A program made the translations under genes and the position numbers. 64,000 bases of DNA from JAEUWI01 sp942492815. Its GTDB lineage: Bacteria > Hydrogenedentota > Hydrogenedentia > Hydrogenedentales > JAEUWI01. This document shows positions 17,573-25,816 of the stretch, one piece after another. Each line of letters begins with the position of its first letter. The first letter of the stretch is position 1. The notes under the pieces were generated by a model, which searched no databases, was not told where the DNA came from, and saw nothing but the letters and a program-made list of their open reading frames with translations. The stretch spans positions 1,736,001 to 1,800,000 of the forward strand of contig OW818658.1 in NCBI GenBank assembly GCA_942492815.1, read 5' to 3'.

Positions 17573-17659
17573 GGTGAGCATCCTTGGTTAAAAGTATACT
17601 ACACCTTATCCTGGAGCGCCAGAGCGAAGTCTGAAACGCTCTTTCCAGAAAGCGTGTGG

Positions 17660-18805
17660 CTACTGTGGCAGTGAAACAAGGTTTCCAGTATTCAAAACGC
17701 CAAGTAACTGTCGCCTGATTTCTGCTGCATCGGCCCCGAGATCAACCGTGGCAAATCGAATCTCGTGTCCTTGTATCACCACATGTTCATTCACACTATC
17801 GCCGACCGACGGGTGCAAAAGCATTCCCGATGCGCAGGTAGAAAGTGCGTCGCCATTGCCTTCCTGAGACCGTAAATAGGCATAGATTTGATAGACGTAG
17901 CCGCTCCTTAGAGATTCGTCCTTGTACCATCCCTTGGTGACGATGGAATTAAACTTCGTGTCGATGACAATGCGCCGCCCCGTCGCGGCGTGGTCCAGGA
18001 CAATGTCGGTGCGCATGGACGGAAGTATATTGTCGATACCGGGGCTTTTGCTTTCGATTTGCCACCCCATGGTCTTCCCGGCCTGTACGCGCCACCCTTC
18101 TCCAGAGAGATTTACGTGGTAGAAGCCAGCAACACCTTTCTCGTATAGTCTCCGGACCCAATGAATCTCACGGTCCGGTTGGGAGAGATGGCGAGAGCCA
18201 GCGGCCTCGGTCGGTAGCGCCAGGTTGAAGGCCAACTGCGCGGCGGACACCATCTGGCGATCTTGGGCGTCATTTCGCCCGAATCGATCCAGTGAGACTG
18301 CTGTACGGCCAGGATTCTCGCCGGTGACGCCCATGCGCCGAAGGCTGCCTGCGAGCGCGCGGCACTTGTGTGCAAGTGCCTTACTCTGGACGACCGGCGC
18401 GATCACATCAAGCGCCGACCGGACAAAACGGTTCCTGGTCGTGTCGACCGTGAGTTCATCAAAGCGGCAAGCCACCTTGCCCCGATCAAGGAGTTGGTGC
18501 CTTTCTGTGTGCAGCAAATCGATGCGACCGCGAACCCGCGTCGTTACGGCCTCTCGATTCTGATAGCCGTAGCTCAAGTTGCGCTTCAGGCGACGTTCGA
18601 CCTGGCACACCAGAATCTCCGCCACCAAATCGGGTATGTCATCGGGATTCTTCTCTATGTCGCGCTTTGCACTGGCAAGTTGACGGAACAAATCGGATGC
18701 GTAGAGCATGAGCAGCCAAAGGTTTCGAACCGGTATTCGCCCGATGTGCCCAGCCCGATCGTGCGCCTCGTCGACTATCTTGATCGCCGGTGCTGCCACA
18801 ATCAA
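17660..18805 (-). CDS. mcrC: McrC, nuclease subunit of McrBC-type restriction system
   Basis: A 381-residue protein that would start at a TTG overlapping the mcrB stop by four bases (TTGA); GTG a few codons later is also possible. The N-terminus 'IGRIPVRNLWLLMLYASDLF' is the McrC signature, followed by 'VRGRIDLLHT' and 'CRFDELTVDTTRNRFVRSAL'. The nuclease core of the PD-(D/E)xK fold is visible: 'MRTDIVL' with Asp267 and 'RRIVIDTKF' with the D-x-K at 282-284. McrC joins the McrB AAA+ motor to cut DNA with modified cytosine between distant sites. All catalytic positions look intact. Confidence 0.93.
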   Translation of the reverse strand: MIVAAPAIKIVDEAHDRAGHIGRIPVRNLWLLMLYASDLFRQLASAKRDIEKNPDDIPDLVAEILVCQVERRLKRNLSYGYQNREAVTTRVRGRIDLLHTERHQLLDRGKVACRFDELTVDTTRNRFVRSALDVIAPVVQSKALAHKCRALAGSLRRMGVTGENPGRTAVSLDRFGRNDAQDRQMVSAAQLAFNLALPTEAAGSRHLSQPDREIHWVRRLYEKGVAGFYHVNLSGEGWRVQAGKTMGWQIESKSPGIDNILPSMRTDIVLDHAATGRRIVIDTKFNSIVTKGWYKDESLRSGYVYQIYAYLRSQEGNGDALSTCASGMLLHPSVGDSVNEHVVIQGHEIRFATVDLGADAAEIRRQLLGVLNTGNLVSLPQ

Positions 18806-20220
18806 AATCCATCCAGCAACTGTTGCCGGGCCTTCTTAGACTTATCAGGCGCATCAAACCAATACTCGTCGAGCAGCGGGCCGATTTCGGTAAGTACGAC
18901 CTGCCGGAACCATTCTCGGGCATCGTTGCTCGACATGCTGAAATGGGGAGTGACATAGCTGTGGCCCACGCGAAATTGGAGCCCGAGGCTTGTGTCGGCC
19001 GCTATGGTTTCATTCAATGAGATGACACGCACTTCGATATCCGTGAGGATCGCCGAATCGATCTCACATGCTGTATTTACCCAGTTGTGCCACGCTTTAC
19101 CGAGTACGGGTTCCAGATCGATGAATGCGAAGCGTCTACGCAATGCCAGATCGACCAGAGCGAGCGATCTGTCCGCGATATTCATCGTTCCAATCACGTA
19201 CAAGTTGTCGGGTATGAATACGCGCTCATTGTCATACCGGCGATAGCAAAGTTCCAGCGCCTCGTCGGGGGAGCGCTTGTCCGCCTCCAGCAGCGTCAGC
19301 ATCTCGCCGAAGATCTGGGCGGGGTTGCCTCGGTTGATTTCCTCTATAACAACGACATACGTTGCAGTCGGTTCATGGCTCGCTAATCTGACCATCTCGA
19401 GAAAGGGCCCGTCCACCAAGTCCAGATTTCTGTTTCTCGACGGGCGCCACCCTCGAATAAAGTCCTCATACGAGAGATTGGGGTGAAACTGAACCGGTCG
19501 AACTTTACTCTCGTCCCGCTGTCCGATCAGGGCGTAGGCCAATCGCTTCGCGAGCCAAGACTTACCAGTTCCAGGCGGACCCTGAAGAATTAGGTTCTTC
19601 TTCGTTCGGAGCCGCTTCAGTATCTCGACCAGTCTCGCTTCAGGCAGAAAGCAACCATCCGCCAGAATATCGTCGATGCCGTAGGAGGAAACAGGTGGAG
19701 GCGGGATTGCAGGGTCAGGCATATCGATCAGATTTATCTCGTCGCCGGATTCGGATGGAGCCAGGCCAAGGAATTGCTCGTAGTCTTGTGGCGTATTGTG
19801 GAAAGTGAACGCGATTAGGGCATCGCTCTTCCAGTTTCCCGGCAGTTCTCGGCAGATGGTAGTCCACTTTACATAGAAGTACCACTCACGCCGGGGTTCA
19901 ACGGGTGTCCAATTTACCCGCAGTTTTCGACCGTCTCCAGGATTCTCGGTGACGATTCCCGTTGCCTTGATCCCCATAACTGAAACCGTCTTGCCATGAT
20001 TGTCGAAAGGGAGCTTGTTTTTCTTTGTGTATGTGGACTTGATAGCGATATGGTCACCCGGCTGAACAGACTTTACAATATCCAAGTATTTATCAAGGTA
20101 TCCATTTTCCCAGATCCCTTCTTTGATAAATCGGGGAGATTGGTCGTCGGATCCTTGGCCGAATGCGGCACCCACAAACCAATACGACCTGACGTCCGCG
20201 TCTTCAATTTCTGAACTCAT
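18802..20220 (-). CDS. mcrB: McrB, AAA+ GTPase of McrBC-type restriction system
   Basis: About 472 residues from ATG 20220, with GAGGGAG 8 nt upstream. Residues 10-145 form an EVE/ASCH-like recognition domain ('SYWFVGAAFGQGSDD', 'VQPGDHIAIKSTYTKKNKLP', 'GIKATGIVTENPGDGRKLRV'), which in other McrB proteins reads modified bases. The AAA+ core follows: Walker A GPPGTGKS at 214-221, Walker B VVVIEEIN at 289-296, and the McrB-specific 'GTMNIADRSL' at 344-353. Arginines follow in 'ALRRRFAFIDLEP'. It is probably a GTP-driven translocase that feeds McrC. Modified cytosine is the usual target, but the N-terminal domain here is not DUF3578, so specificity may differ. Confidence 0.93.
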   Translation of the reverse strand: MSSEIEDADVRSYWFVGAAFGQGSDDQSPRFIKEGIWENGYLDKYLDIVKSVQPGDHIAIKSTYTKKNKLPFDNHGKTVSVMGIKATGIVTENPGDGRKLRVNWTPVEPRREWYFYVKWTTICRELPGNWKSDALIAFTFHNTPQDYEQFLGLAPSESGDEINLIDMPDPAIPPPPVSSYGIDDILADGCFLPEARLVEILKRLRTKKNLILQGPPGTGKSWLAKRLAYALIGQRDESKVRPVQFHPNLSYEDFIRGWRPSRNRNLDLVDGPFLEMVRLASHEPTATYVVVIEEINRGNPAQIFGEMLTLLEADKRSPDEALELCYRRYDNERVFIPDNLYVIGTMNIADRSLALVDLALRRRFAFIDLEPVLGKAWHNWVNTACEIDSAILTDIEVRVISLNETIAADTSLGLQFRVGHSYVTPHFSMSSNDAREWFRQVVLTEIGPLLDEYWFDAPDKSKKARQQLLDGF

Positions 20221-20304
20221 TTTGGTGCTCCCTCGTTCTTGTCCTTCATATACTCGGTGCATCCTACCGTATTTGCGACTCGAAGAAAAACCGCTGTGAT
20301 ATCG

Positions 20305-21330
20305 TCATTCACAAGCAGCAAACAACTTCGCGAGCCTCGCGTGCCGAAACGCCATCAGCTTATCCACATTCTCCTCCCATCCTGGCGGCAGTATCGGCTC
20401 ATTCCACTCGAGGTCCCGGTACCAGCCTGGTATGGCTTCCGGATCCAGTGTTCTCAATCCCGGCAGACAATGTTCGCCGTAGAGTTCGATGTGGCGCTTG
20501 AAGAAAGCGACACGGACGGCGGGGAGGCCGTCGGTGGGTTTGGCGAAGCCTTTGGGAATGAGAACGACGTTGCTGGCGCAGGTGAAAAGGCCGTAGGGCT
20601 TCTGCTTCTTGTCGTGCTCCTTGAAGACTTCCCATTCGAGTTCCTGTTTCTCGTGCTTGTGGGAAAAGATGTGGGCGAGTTCGAAGTCGGAGAGCCCGGA
20701 GCTTTTCCAGTTGGGCCCGGTGTAGTGTTCGCCGATGGCGAGAAAGGTCCACAGGTGTCGCGGGAAGCGGTTGTCGTCGATGATACAGCCCCCTTTCGGG
20801 ACGTACTTGAGCAGTTGCTTCTTCTTGACATGCCCCACGAAGCGCCGTACGCCGGGAAACATGCACGCGGAACCGGCGTATAGCCAGGCCTCGCGCTCGA
20901 TACACTCGGGCAGGATGGCATCCAGCCTTGCTCGCTCTTCGTGGTCCGCGTTGAGCTCGCGAATTCTCGCAATGACTTTGGGGTGCATGTGGTGGGTGAC
21001 GCGTGCGAGGGCCTTCGCGATGTTGTGCTGCTCCAGCTCGATGAGGTTGGGCCAGATCGGCTTGGGTAACTCCGGCGGGATGATGCCCGGGGCCTTCTGG
21101 ACGCCCGCCTTCAAGTTGGCGAGCGCTTCTGGCGTGAATTGCTCGGCCAATGCACTGTGGAGAATCTGGTAACGCCAGTAGCTCCAGTGGGTCGGCTTCC
21201 ACTTACTCTCGGGGAAGTGGTGGAGGACTTCTCTCGTCAGTTCGGCGTAGTCCACTTTGCCTTCGTGGCGTTGGACGATGTCGAGCACGAGGACTTTGAT
21301 TGAGGGGAATTTACTTTGTGGTGTATGCAT
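20305..21330 (-). CDS. Hypothetical protein with a possible HNH-like core, upstream of mcrB
   Basis: About 341 residues from ATG 21330, overlapping the upstream membrane-protein gene by 20 bp; mcrB begins 85 bp after its stop. The N-terminal half is helical ('VLVLDIVQRHEGKVDYAEL', 'LHSALAEQFTPEALANLKAG'). The C-terminal half has 'LSDFELAHIFSHKHEKQELE', then 'YGLFTCASNVVLIPKGFAKP' and 'AFFKRHIELYG'. The order His (AHI), Asn (ASNVV), His (KRHIE) with flanking strands is compatible with an HNH beta-beta-alpha nuclease fold. This is a weak structural guess, since the usual zinc cysteines are absent. Its place in a McrBC operon suggests a defence accessory. Confidence 0.6.
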   Translation of the reverse strand: MHTPQSKFPSIKVLVLDIVQRHEGKVDYAELTREVLHHFPESKWKPTHWSYWRYQILHSALAEQFTPEALANLKAGVQKAPGIIPPELPKPIWPNLIELEQHNIAKALARVTHHMHPKVIARIRELNADHEERARLDAILPECIEREAWLYAGSACMFPGVRRFVGHVKKKQLLKYVPKGGCIIDDNRFPRHLWTFLAIGEHYTGPNWKSSGLSDFELAHIFSHKHEKQELEWEVFKEHDKKQKPYGLFTCASNVVLIPKGFAKPTDGLPAVRVAFFKRHIELYGEHCLPGLRTLDPEAIPGWYRDLEWNEPILPPGWEENVDKLMAFRHARLAKLFAACE

Positions 21331-22588
21331 CAGATGCCTCCGTCGCAGCATCGGGATAGTCCCCACGTTGAAGGGAAACCAGCGCCGGTCGTTTGGAGCC
21401 AGTCTCAAACATGGCGGCGCGCCAGGTCTCCGTTGGCACAAAGGGCCACCATTTACGACGGAGCGCGAGAAATGCACATGAGGCCGCGTCGATGCCAGGC
21501 AGTGAGCCGATATGGAAGAATTCGCCGTTATACAACTCGATGGTATCGTGCGCGGCGCGCCAAGCGAGACATTGAGCGCGTCGGAGACGGCGTGTGGGAC
21601 GACGCGGATGGAGGATGACTATGGTACGTGGTGAAATTAAGAGGGTGGTGAACAGGTCCCCCCGAATTATGCGTTGATAGAATCGCCACGCGAGGTAGAG
21701 CCCTCCGAGCATTGCCGTAACATAAAGTGTATTTGCCACCAGTGCCAACTCCGGCCCTGCGGGGAAATGGCGCTTCAGGAAAGCGACAGAAGGAACTGCG
21801 CTCGCCAGCAGTAGATACATCAGCATGTACGGTGCAACCAAGGAAGCAATCCTGGGCCTTTCGTGCGGAATGCGAAGTACATGGACATATCGTCGTTTGG
21901 GAGCATTGGCGGCGTGTCTACCGCCGTTCGCCCGCAGAGAGATTGCGATGTGGCGTCTACGAACGTAGCCTTGGATTATCGACGTGCACATGGCGGGAGC
22001 GAGCAGTAAGAGTCCCCATGTTCCAAGGTCCTCATTCTTTGTAGCGGCTCCGAGAACCATCACCGCAATGACCAGTGCGCACGTAAGGATCGACATCGAA
22101 CTACCGATGTTCGCAATAGGCTGATGTGCATGCGTTGCATCCAGGAGCGCCTCTTGATGACTGTCGTCATACCAGCGCTGGACTATGGCGCGAGACAGTT
22201 CCCTGCCGCCCAACGAACCATCGAATTCCTGGCAGGTGAATACACTCCCGTCTTGCAATAGAAACGCGCCAGTGAAAGGGCGATACTTGACTAGATCGCC
22301 TTGCTTCAGAAAACGTGTTTGCTTTCCTGAGCAAATGACGGCCAGGGTGCGTTCTGAGAGGACATAGGCTTCGTGTGAGGTTCCAGGATTGAATTTCCGC
22401 CAGAACATGAGCAGGGCAAGGACGAACAATGCAAGTGCAAAAGGCCAGAAGAGGGAGGCGCCGTCGCTGTAAACGTACACAAGTATCGCGAGAATGCCGA
22501 AGATAGTTGATGGGACGAGCGCCAACAGGCTGAAGTAGAGACTGTTCACGAACTTGGTACGGATCGGAGCATAGTGCCGCGTAATCAT
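21311..22588 (-). CDS. Multipass membrane protein with bPH-like segments (paralogue A)
   Basis: About 425 residues from ATG 22588; the opening MITRHYAPIRTKFVNSL aligns with paralogue B at 24324-25568. Predicted membrane segments by hydrophobicity lie near residues 19-40, 48-65, 165-185, 190-210, 245-270 and 285-305. Between pairs 1 and 2 is a soluble part with 'EAYVLSERTLAVI' and 'RWYDDSHQEALLDAT'. After the last pair is 'YLAWRFYQRIIRGDLFTTLL' with 'LRRKWWPFVPTETWRA', and the strand-rich stretches resemble a bacterial PH-like domain. No family name is recognised. It lies 42 bp after the phosphatase/ARH gene and overlaps the next gene by 20 bp. Confidence 0.75.
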   Translation of the reverse strand: MITRHYAPIRTKFVNSLYFSLLALVPSTIFGILAILVYVYSDGASLFWPFALALFVLALLMFWRKFNPGTSHEAYVLSERTLAVICSGKQTRFLKQGDLVKYRPFTGAFLLQDGSVFTCQEFDGSLGGRELSRAIVQRWYDDSHQEALLDATHAHQPIANIGSSMSILTCALVIAVMVLGAATKNEDLGTWGLLLLAPAMCTSIIQGYVRRRHIAISLRANGGRHAANAPKRRYVHVLRIPHERPRIASLVAPYMLMYLLLASAVPSVAFLKRHFPAGPELALVANTLYVTAMLGGLYLAWRFYQRIIRGDLFTTLLISPRTIVILHPRRPTRRLRRAQCLAWRAAHDTIELYNGEFFHIGSLPGIDAASCAFLALRRKWWPFVPTETWRAAMFETGSKRPALVSLQRGDYPDAATEASDAYTTK

Positions 22589-22629
22589 GGAATTCTGATT
22601 CTCCTGAAGATTGCCCACTTTGGATACCC

Positions 22630-22658
22630 ACTATACATCGGCGTGTGGCCCATTATTC
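22630..22658 (-). promoter_or_regulatory. Island promoter 3 (paralogue A membrane gene)
   Basis: On the minus strand GAATAA (22658-22653) and TATAGT (22635-22630) are 17 bp apart, 42 bp before the ATG at 22588. The -10 box includes the TAG stop of the upstream phosphatase/ARH gene. Same form as 24187-24215 and 25601-25629. Confidence 0.55.
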
Positions 22659-24136
22659 AGGCTCATCTCAAACAGTTTGTCCGCAAAATCCTCAATCAAA
22701 TCCCGCATATACACCTTCTCCCGCCACGCCACCGGTATCCCGTCAGCACCATAAAAAGCCCCAGCGATCTGGCCGTAGATGGCTGCGGTGGTGTCGGCGT
22801 CGTCGCCGAGGTTGGCGGCGAGGAGGCAGCCGTCGCGAAAGTTGGTGGATTTGTTGAAGGCCCAGAGGGCGGCTTCGAGGGCTTGGACGACGTAGCCGCT
22901 GCCTTTGATCTGGGGCGGCTCTTTGGTGAGGTAGGAGCCTGCCGCGACTTCGTGTATTTTCGGGGCGAGGGGATTCTGTTGCCAGTAGACGGGGATTGGG
23001 CAATAGAAGGGCGCGAGGAGGGTTTCTTTTGATTCTCCGCGCAGGGCACCTTGGAGGAGTCCCGCGTAGAAGCGGCAGGCGTCGACGGCTTCGGTGGCAC
23101 CGTGGGTGGTGCGGGAGCTGTCGGCGGCGTGTTGGAGCATTTCGCGGGGCTGGCTGGCGAAGGCCATGGGGATGGGGGCGAGGCGCATAAGGGAGCCGTT
23201 GCCCGCGCTGTCGGGGGAGGTGGAGCCGCACCACGCTTCGCCGCTTCGTCCGAATTCGTCCAGGGCGCTGCGCGTTGCATTGCCGATATCGAAGCAGTGG
23301 CCTTTGGCGCTGAGGTAGCCGTCTTTGTACCAGCGCTGGTAGCGCGTGAGCTGGTCGATGGGATCGAAGCCCTGGCTCTCGATGAGGCTTTCGGCGAGAC
23401 AGAGCGCCATGGACGTGTCGTCGGTCCATTGGCCGGGCTCCAAGCCAAAGGGGCCGCCGCCGACCATGTCGTCGATGGGCTTGAAGGAGCCGGGGGTCTT
23501 GAACTCCAGCGTGGTGCCGACGGCGTCGCCCACGGCGAGGCCGAGGAGGCAGCCCAGGAAGCGGTCGGCCTCGGCGGTGTCGTGGGCGCTGGCGCGTGGC
23601 GCGTCATAAGCCCGGACGAAGTCCCGCTGCTTCGAATTTTCGGGCGAAGGAATATGCGTGGGGACGTGCTTGCGAAGTTGGGCGATGACCTCGACGAAGT
23701 TGTCCTTCGTCGCCAGGCCGTGGGCGATGAGATAGCACCCTACGACCGTGCCCGTGCGGCCGTGGCCGCCCCAGCAGTGCAGATAGACAGGCCGGTCCTG
23801 TCGGAGGTTGGCTTCGATGGCCTCCAGGACCGCGTCCATCGTCTTTGTGTCGGGGATGCCCTGATCTTGTATTGGAAAGGCCTGGTGCGTCACGGTGAAG
23901 CCCTGCTCGCTCGCCAGCGCGTCGGCGATGTTGGCGTAGGGCGTGAAGGGCAGTCCAGAATGGTTCCGGTCCTCCAGTTGCATCAGGTTGATGAAGGTGC
24001 GCACGCCATGGTCCAGAATTCCACCCAACTTCAGCCGCGCCTTGGTGGCTTCCTTCTCGCCGGGATAGTTGCCGGCAAGAAACTTGCCGGGAACGACCCA
24101 GTAGCAACCGGAGTGGGGGACGGGAGTGCTGGTCAT
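22631..24136 (-). CDS. Fusion of dual-specificity phosphatase and ADP-ribosylglycohydrolase
   Basis: A 501-residue cytosolic fusion. Residues 1-180 are a dual-specificity/tyrosine phosphatase fold: 'YWVVPGKFLAGNYPGEKEAT', 'GVRTFINLMQLED', the general-acid loop 'FPIQDQGIPD' (Asp91) and the P-loop HCWGGHGRTG with Cys121 and Arg127. Residues 190-490 are a DraG-type ADP-ribosylglycohydrolase: 'LGCLLGLAVGDAVGTTLEF', metal motifs 'WTDDTSM' (238-243) and 'GDDADTTAAIYGQIAGA' (444 onward). Both active sites look intact. The pair could remove phosphate and ADP-ribose from the same target or nucleotide. Flanked by two paralogous membrane proteins. GC-rich compared with the membrane genes. Confidence 0.92.
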   Translation of the reverse strand: MTSTPVPHSGCYWVVPGKFLAGNYPGEKEATKARLKLGGILDHGVRTFINLMQLEDRNHSGLPFTPYANIADALASEQGFTVTHQAFPIQDQGIPDTKTMDAVLEAIEANLRQDRPVYLHCWGGHGRTGTVVGCYLIAHGLATKDNFVEVIAQLRKHVPTHIPSPENSKQRDFVRAYDAPRASAHDTAEADRFLGCLLGLAVGDAVGTTLEFKTPGSFKPIDDMVGGGPFGLEPGQWTDDTSMALCLAESLIESQGFDPIDQLTRYQRWYKDGYLSAKGHCFDIGNATRSALDEFGRSGEAWCGSTSPDSAGNGSLMRLAPIPMAFASQPREMLQHAADSSRTTHGATEAVDACRFYAGLLQGALRGESKETLLAPFYCPIPVYWQQNPLAPKIHEVAAGSYLTKEPPQIKGSGYVVQALEAALWAFNKSTNFRDGCLLAANLGDDADTTAAIYGQIAGAFYGADGIPVAWREKVYMRDLIEDFADKLFEMSLNNGPHADV

Positions 24137-24186
24137 GGGGATGCCTTTCCGTGGAGATTGCCCTTGAATGCCCTGTGTTCGTGCTT

Positions 24187-24215
24187 ACTATACAGCATGG
24201 GGCGGGCCGGTATTC
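24187..24215 (-). promoter_or_regulatory. Island promoter 2 (phosphatase/ARH gene)
   Basis: On the minus strand GAATAC (24215-24210) and TATAGT (24192-24187) are 17 bp apart, 51 bp before the ATG at 24136. Confidence 0.55.
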
Positions 24216-24323
24216 ATGTTGGTTTGGGGTGAATGCATCGCAATGGGGCTTGCACGTTCTTACTCCCAGCAATGCGCACTTTGACAAGGTCGATACGCAT
24301 TTAATGGGCGGATGAGCCCTGAG

Positions 24324-25568
24324 CTATGTGTGGCTATCGCTTTGGACTGTCGCTTCCGCGTAGTCCTCGGGGCGAAGGGAAATCTGCAGCGGCCTTTCCG
24401 AGTTTAGATACCCGAGTCGCGCTTTCCAAGCGGCGTCTGGCACATGTGCCCACCATTTGCGTCGGAGGGCTGCGAGCGCCAGATTCGACGCCGCCTCATC
24501 GGGCAGGCGTCCGACTTGAAAGCGCCCACCATCAGGAAGCAGGATGGCGTCATCAGCAGTTTGAAGGGAGAGCGCATCGGTGCGTTTCAAACGGCGTGGC
24601 AAGCATCCGGGTTGGATCACCACGAGACGATTAGGTGAAATGAGTATGGTGGTGAACAGATCACCCCGAACAATGCGCTGATAGAAGCGCCAGGCCAGGT
24701 AAACGGCGCAGGACAGCGCCATGCCTGCTATTGAGGTAATGGCCTTCGTTCTTTCGGGCCCCGCAGGGAAATATTGCGATGCAAGTTCGACCAGTGGGAA
24801 TGCGCCCGCCAATACAGAAGCCATAAGGAGGTAGGGTGCCATCAGTGAACCGGTCCAAGGCTTCGCGCGAGGAATACGGAGGATATTCACAGGACGCCGT
24901 ACTCTCTTTGTCCACAGCCGAATGTTGACTAGACGTTCTTTCAGGTACGTTGGAAGCGCAATGGAAAGCATTGCCCCACCGAAGAGTACTTGGCCCCAGA
25001 GCCCCAGACCGTCATGCCCATATGTCGCGGCATAGCCCATCGCTGCGATAGCGGCTGCAAAGACAAGGATGCTGGTGCTGATGCCCGCGCCGGAAATCGT
25101 GTGATGGGACTCGGTAGAATCTTTTAGGGCCTCCTGGTGGCTGTCGTCGTACCAGCGCTGGATCAGGGCCTGAGGCACTTCCTTCTTGCTTGCCGCACCG
25201 TTGTAGCTCTGGCACGTGAAGTGGGTGTCGTCCAGCAGCAGGAGCTCGCCTGAAAATGGGTAGTAGGCACGGAGGTCGCGAGCTTTGATAAAGCACACAT
25301 TCCGTCCGGGCCGGACAACGGCGAGGGTGCGATCGGAAAGGATATACGCTTCGTTGGATTTGCCGGGATTGAATCTACAGCAGAACATGAGCAGCGCCAG
25401 TATCAGGAAGGCCACTGCAAAGGGCCAAAAGAGCGATGCGCTATCACTATAGATGTACGCGAGAAGCGCTATTATCCCGAAGATGGCGGATTGGACAAGC
25501 GCTATCACGCTGAAAAGGAAGCTGTTCCTGAGTTTGGTCTTTATCGGGGCATGGTATCTTGTAATCAT
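24324..25568 (-). CDS. Multipass membrane protein with bPH-like segments (paralogue B)
   Basis: A 414-residue paralogue of the protein at 21311-22588. Shared blocks: 'MITR..APIKTKLRNS', 'YSD.ASLFWPFA', 'FNPGKSNEAYILSDRTLAVV', 'RWYDDSHQEAL', 'YLAWRFYQRIVRGDLFTT', 'ALRRKWWAHVPDAAWKA'. Six hydrophobic segments occupy equivalent positions. Identity looks close to half by eye, so the duplication is old rather than recent. The intervening ARH fusion gene is not duplicated. This is the first gene of the co-oriented block that ends at 16797. Function unknown. Confidence 0.75.
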   Translation of the reverse strand: MITRYHAPIKTKLRNSFLFSVIALVQSAIFGIIALLAYIYSDSASLFWPFAVAFLILALLMFCCRFNPGKSNEAYILSDRTLAVVRPGRNVCFIKARDLRAYYPFSGELLLLDDTHFTCQSYNGAASKKEVPQALIQRWYDDSHQEALKDSTESHHTISGAGISTSILVFAAAIAAMGYAATYGHDGLGLWGQVLFGGAMLSIALPTYLKERLVNIRLWTKRVRRPVNILRIPRAKPWTGSLMAPYLLMASVLAGAFPLVELASQYFPAGPERTKAITSIAGMALSCAVYLAWRFYQRIVRGDLFTTILISPNRLVVIQPGCLPRRLKRTDALSLQTADDAILLPDGGRFQVGRLPDEAASNLALAALRRKWWAHVPDAAWKARLGYLNSERPLQISLRPEDYAEATVQSDSHT

Positions 25569-25600
25569 GCGGTCATGTCCTTGGGAGTGATTGGCTGACT

Positions 25601-25629
25601 ACTATACACCAAGGGCAGGAATGATATTC
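25601..25629 (-). promoter_or_regulatory. Island promoter 1 (paralogue B membrane gene)
   Basis: On the minus strand GAATAT (25629-25624) and TATAGT (25606-25601) are 17 bp apart, 33 bp before the ATG at 25568. Confidence 0.55.
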
Positions 25630-25816
25630 GGATCGTTTGAAGCGACTCGAGCGAGGGGGACTCGGGTATTTCTGCCCGAGTCAGAGCGCTCGACTGTTCC
25701 AAGGCTCTCTTGCTACATTGGCGTGTGCCCGACTCAAATCGCGTGCAGGAAGGGGCGGAATTTTTCCGTACGTTGTGGTATGTTTCTGGTTATCAGATGT
25801 GAATGGAGATTTGCGC

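Noticed and set aside
23051..24232. 393-residue open frame on the + strand
   Set aside because: Antisense to the phosphatase/ARH gene, whose two active sites are intact on the minus strand.
25637..25816. Longer N-terminus of the DUF1778 protein
   Set aside because: The extra 60 residues lack family similarity and a ribosome site; GGAGA precedes the ATG at 25817.
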